Shown piece after piece: positions 1 to 3,300 of a DNA stretch of 6,212 nt. Position 1 is the first letter of the stretch. Each line of letters opens with the position of its first letter. The notes below the pieces were generated by a model. It did no database searches. It had not been told where the DNA came from and worked only from the letters and a program-made list of their open reading frames with translations. The stretch lies in the NCBI GenBank assembly GCA_007126995.1, contig SLAD01000397.1:1-6212 (forward strand). Reading direction: 5' to 3'. The DNA comes from Kiritimatiellia bacterium (GTDB lineage Bacteria; Verrucomicrobiota; Kiritimatiellia; SLAD01). A program made the translations under genes and the position numbers.

Positions 1-134
1 ACGGGATCAGCAGCCATAAGCGCACCTTCCATGGAGAAGAGATAACATACCACGGCGAGCAAACACACCTGTTGAATAATGCGACCGATCCTCTTTCTGC
101 GCTGAGGCCGACAGGATGTTTGTTTGGCGTCCAT
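1..134 (-). CDS. Start of a secreted protein gene (signal peptide only; runs off the left edge)
   Basis: The minus frame from ATG 134-132 is open for 44 codons to the edge of the window. It starts MDAKQTS, has a strongly basic stretch at residues 9-18 (seven of ten are R or K), a hydrophobic core at about 19-33 (IIQQVCLLAVVCYLF) and then S-M-E-G-A-L-M-A-A-D-P. This is the plan of a Sec signal peptide with likely cleavage after A41 or A42. The ATG is the first after an in-frame TAA at 152-150. V29 before C30 does not suit a lipobox, and R12-R13 lacks the following hydrophobics of a Tat motif. The mature protein is outside the window, so its function cannot be read. Same orientation as the sulfatase-esterase gene, 173 bp downstream of its stop, so possibly one transcription unit of exported enzymes. 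Other frames here carry no such pattern. Confidence 0.75.
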   Translation of the reverse strand, partial: MDAKQTSCRPQRRKRIGRIIQQVCLLAVVCYLFSMEGALMAADP

Positions 135-176
135 AATAAGCAGGTTGATTTAATCGTATGGCAGCGTCAAGGAGAT
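135..176. other. Short spacer between repeat element and downstream gene, no signal recognised
   Basis: This 42-bp stretch lies upstream of the ATG at 134-132. On the minus strand I see no AG-rich Shine-Dalgarno sequence 5-12 nt before the ATG (the bases there are AACCTGCTTATT) and no convincing -35/-10 pair. An in-frame TAA at 152-150 limits how far upstream the next gene can start. The gene may be translated without a Shine-Dalgarno site and may be co-transcribed with the gene upstream. Confidence 0.5.
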
Positions 177-209
177 GCAGCCCGCTGAAAAGTTGCACCA
201 TGCTTGCAG

Positions 210-233
210 CCACCGCCTAACGGCGGCAGCCAC
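210..233 (-). repeat. REP-like unit 1
   Basis: Read on the minus strand it is GTGG, then arm CTGCCGCC, loop GTTA and arm GGCGGTGG. The 8-bp stem contains two G.U/U.G pairs on this strand, which would be mismatches on the other strand. The stem can be extended by flanking bases (204-209 with 230-235) to 14 pairs in RNA. A 4-nt head followed by an imperfect hairpin is the design of REP sequences recognised by RAYT (Y1 transposase-like) proteins. Confidence 0.65.
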
Positions 234-247
234 AAGGAAATGTGGCC

Positions 248-271
248 GTAGCCGCGCCCGTTAGGGCGTGG
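248..271 (+). repeat. REP-like unit 2, opposite orientation
   Basis: Read on the plus strand it is GTAG, then arm CCGCGCCC, loop GTTA and arm GGGCGTGG: 24 nt with the same 4+8+4+8 plan, same loop and same last four bases as unit 1. One G.T pair in the stem is present on the plus strand only. The GTAG head is identical to the tetranucleotide in front of enterobacterial REP hairpins. Confidence 0.65.
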
Positions 272-307
272 AATACTCTGGTGTGGCACATTTTTTCAAC
301 GGGCTGC

Positions 308-3300
308 TTACAAATCCGTGTCGAAGAGTAAGCGGAAGTAGTACTGCATCGCCTCTTCGATGCCGGGAACGATGATGCGTTCGGTGACAACTTCGGTATC
401 GCCCTCCGGCTGAATGTCCACAATTTCAGAAAAGGTGGGACCGGACAGCCAGTCGCCTTGAGTCAGCTCCATGCGACCTTCCACCGTGATGTGCACATCG
501 GACGCGGGCGGACTGCGTCGCCGGTACAGGATGAGCACATCGCCTTCCTGCGCGTTGCGCTCATGCCTCCACCACGGCGCTTCGTCCGGATCGGAGGGAT
601 CGGTGCCCATGGCATATTCGGTCAGATTGGCCCAACCGTTTCCGTCCAGATCGGCCGTGGGCGCGGCGTCGGGATGCGCGCTGCCACCGTCCAAACCCGC
701 GAAAACATCATCGGCCCAATCCTGATAGAGGACCGCATGTTCTCCCAACACCAACCAACCGGCGATGGCCAGTTTCTCATGCCCATTGTGGGGTTGGGGC
801 GTAATGACCGCCGTGTGATTGCCCGCGCCCAGCTCGGTGGTCAACATCGCCTGCGAGGTAAAGCTGCCGAGGGTTTCGTGCCAGAAGACAAAGGTATCGC
901 CGGCCGCGCCGTCGTCTACGTTCCAGACGATTTCCGCGCCGTTGGTCATGCGACGATAGTACACACCCAATTCCGCGCCGCGGAACGCCACCTCGATGTC
1001 GGATGCGGTGGAGGCGCTCTCCGTCACCAGAAAGTCGTCCGTGCGTCCACCACCGCCAATGCCGAGGGTCTGCACATCCCACCCGGTCCCGTAGGACACA
1101 TCCGGATGGGTATGGTCGAGGATGCGGGCGGATACCATGTCGTATCCGCTGAGTAGTCCGGGATCAGCGTGCGCTACGGGGGCGGCGGGCGGCGTGATGT
1201 CCAGCAGCGCAGTCAACACCGCCTGCACTTCGTCGCCGTACACCTCATGTCCGAGATTGCTGGGATGCACGTGGTCCGGCAGATAATGGTTGGCCGTAGG
1301 GCTGTTCCATCCGGGTTCGCCATATTCGATACGATACGGATAGCCAGTCATTTGCTTGTGGGCCACCAGCGCGGCGGCAACATCGATGACAGGCACACCG
1401 TAATGCCCGGCGACTTGCTGGTGAATCAGCGTGCGAGGAGGCAGTTGATCATTCTCATAGTAGTTGATGGCATCAGCACGGACGGTGGTGTAAACAAAGA
1501 CAATATCCGCCGTGGGTTGCGCCGCCCGGATTTTGCGCACAATGCCCTCCATGGTGGCACGGGTGCGCGTATCCGAGACCTGCTCTTTATCATTCACCGC
1601 AAACTCGACAAAGATCAAATCGGGGGCATAGGCCAGAACATGACGGTCGGCGCGAAACACGCCAAACTCCGAGGAGGTCCCGCTGATGGCGGCATTGACA
1701 AATGTGAAGCTGACTTCAGGGTACGTGCTGGTCAACCAATTCTCGGTGCGCGTGCGCCAAGGCAAGCCGTTGTTCTGTCCCACACCATCAGTGATGGAGC
1801 CGCCAAAAAACGCGACGGCCAGACTTTGATCCTCGTGTAAGCGGTACACAGTATTTTCCAGTGAACGATCGACAAAGATCCCGATCAAGAAAGGGTCGCT
1901 GAAGGCTTCATCGCCTTCAGCTTCGTCGTCCCCCACCGGAGTGACACCGAAAATCAGGTAGCGTCCCTCATCCGACCCGGTGACTTGATACGTCAATCCG
2001 GTCGCGTCCTCGATGGGTTGATGCGACCCCTGCGCCGTGTCCGCCGAATACCATTGATAACGGCTGTCCCCCTCGTCGCCGCCGGGATGAACGAAATCAT
2101 AGTTTCCCGTCAAGGTTTGGCCGACTTCAGGCGTGCCGGAAATAGACACATTAAAAGCAGTCGGCCCGGTCGCCGCACCCAACTGGTAGATGGTTTGCAC
2201 CTCCGGTGGCGTCAGCACACCATGATACAAACGATAATCATCTAGATACCCTTTGTAGTAGGTATCGAAATATCGTCCGATACGAAAGCCGGATCCCGTC
2301 GCCCAACCTTGCTCTTCAAACGCGGGGATAATGGTTCTGTTCCCCACGCTGCTATACAGTTCCCCGTCCCGGTACACTTGAATCGTGCCTTCCACCAGAT
2401 TCTTCACCACCGTCCAGTGTACCCAGGCGTTGAGCCAGTTCTCCAATGCCGGAATGGCGATCTCATCGTGGACGTTGTTTTCGCGTCCCACACGTACCAG
2501 CGCATTGGCCGCATTGTTCCAGCCAAACCCCAGCAGGAGACCGTCTCCAAGGTCTCCCGTTGTTCCTCCTTGGCGCGCCCAACCCAGGGCGGTGTTTTTC
2601 GGCATACCGTCTTCGCCATCCTGCGCGAGCGTCCAGAAGGCGATGGACAGTCCGTTCGTGAAGGCGCCGAGAATCGGCGCGGTGATCGCCTGATCCACAC
2701 CGTTCAGCGTGGCATAGTTGCGTCCGCCTTCCGACGCGAAACCGGGCGACCCGGTCACGTTCCGGTTGTCCGGAGAACTGTCCGTGAGATCGCCTTCGTC
2801 GAAGGTCAGATGCAGCATGAGTACCGCCTCGGGCGGATCGGGGTCCGGGTCAGGGCCGGGATCCGGGTCTGGTTCTTCACCACCGACGCCGATTACGGAA
2901 CCCCACGAGGGTCCCATGCGCAGCTCGTCCCAATAGGTGGCCACCGCAGCGGCGTTTCCAGCAATACCGAGCATGATCCGGTCGATGGTGGCCGAGCTTT
3001 CGAAATTGGCGGAATGACTAAACGTGGGCTCGGCTTCCGGCACCGTGGCGGACGAGTCATACACCGAGACGTAGAGCGTATCATCCCCCACCGCGTTCCC
3101 CACCAGTTTGCCCGTGATCAGATAGTCGGCTTCGGAGGTCAGATGGAAGCCGGTGGGATGAAAAGCCGCTCCCACTAATCGCAACTGGCCGTTATCATCC
3201 ACCTGTAACTTTGTTATTTCCGTCGTGCCTGCGTAGAAGCGGTACTCAAACATGCTGCTGCTGTCGTGAGAGAACAGGAAGCTGAAATAGACCGTGTCCG

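Larger units (their letters stand above)
177..307. repeat. 131-bp inverted-repeat element (BIME/MITE-like) after the stop codon
   Basis: The ends are 15-nt inverted repeats, GCAGCCCGCTGAAAA at 177-191 and its near-perfect complement TTTTCAACGGGCTGC at 293-307, with one difference. Inside are two REP-like hairpin units in opposite orientation (210-233 and 248-271) around a central perfect 6-bp palindrome, GCCACA at 229-234 with TGTGGC at 241-246. The element starts at the base next to the TAA of the sulfatase-esterase gene. In RNA of the minus strand the one mismatch of the outer arms becomes a U.G pair, so all 15 pairs can form. No target-site duplication is apparent. Likely a dispersed non-autonomous repeat that also forms the 3' structure of the transcript. 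Confidence 0.75.

Noticed and set aside
147..170. Minus-strand promoter with TTGACG at 170-165 upstream of the second gene
   Set aside because: No -10-like hexamer occurs at a 16-18 nt spacing; the AT-rich TTAAAT is only 11 nt away.
7..213. Minus-strand open frame of 68 codons starting inside the repeat element
   Set aside because: It begins within the REP-like unit, has no family-like pattern, and overlaps in another frame the better supported signal-peptide start at 134.
177..235. Unit 1 hairpin as a rho-independent terminator of the large gene
   Set aside because: The nearest U-run in minus-strand RNA (UUUU at 191-188) comes well after the hairpin, so the canonical hairpin-plus-U-tract form is missing. 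A role in 3' protection is still possible.
282..296. Possible intrinsic terminator on the plus strand (TGTGGCACA followed by six T)
   Set aside because: The stem next to the T-run is only three pairs, and the stronger hairpin at 252-271 lies about 19 nt away. No plus-strand gene ends here.
217..423. Minus-strand open frame of 68 codons across the repeat and the 3' end of the large gene
   Set aside because: It is out of frame with the sulfatase-esterase gene, and its end is just a translation of the palindromic repeat.
458..1156. Long plus-strand open frames, e.g. 458-1156, 1169-1840, 2309-3178 and 4382-5242
   Set aside because: They are all antisense to convincing domains of the large gene, are rich in Arg/His/Gly/Val without motifs, and are expected as shadows of a GC-rich coding strand.
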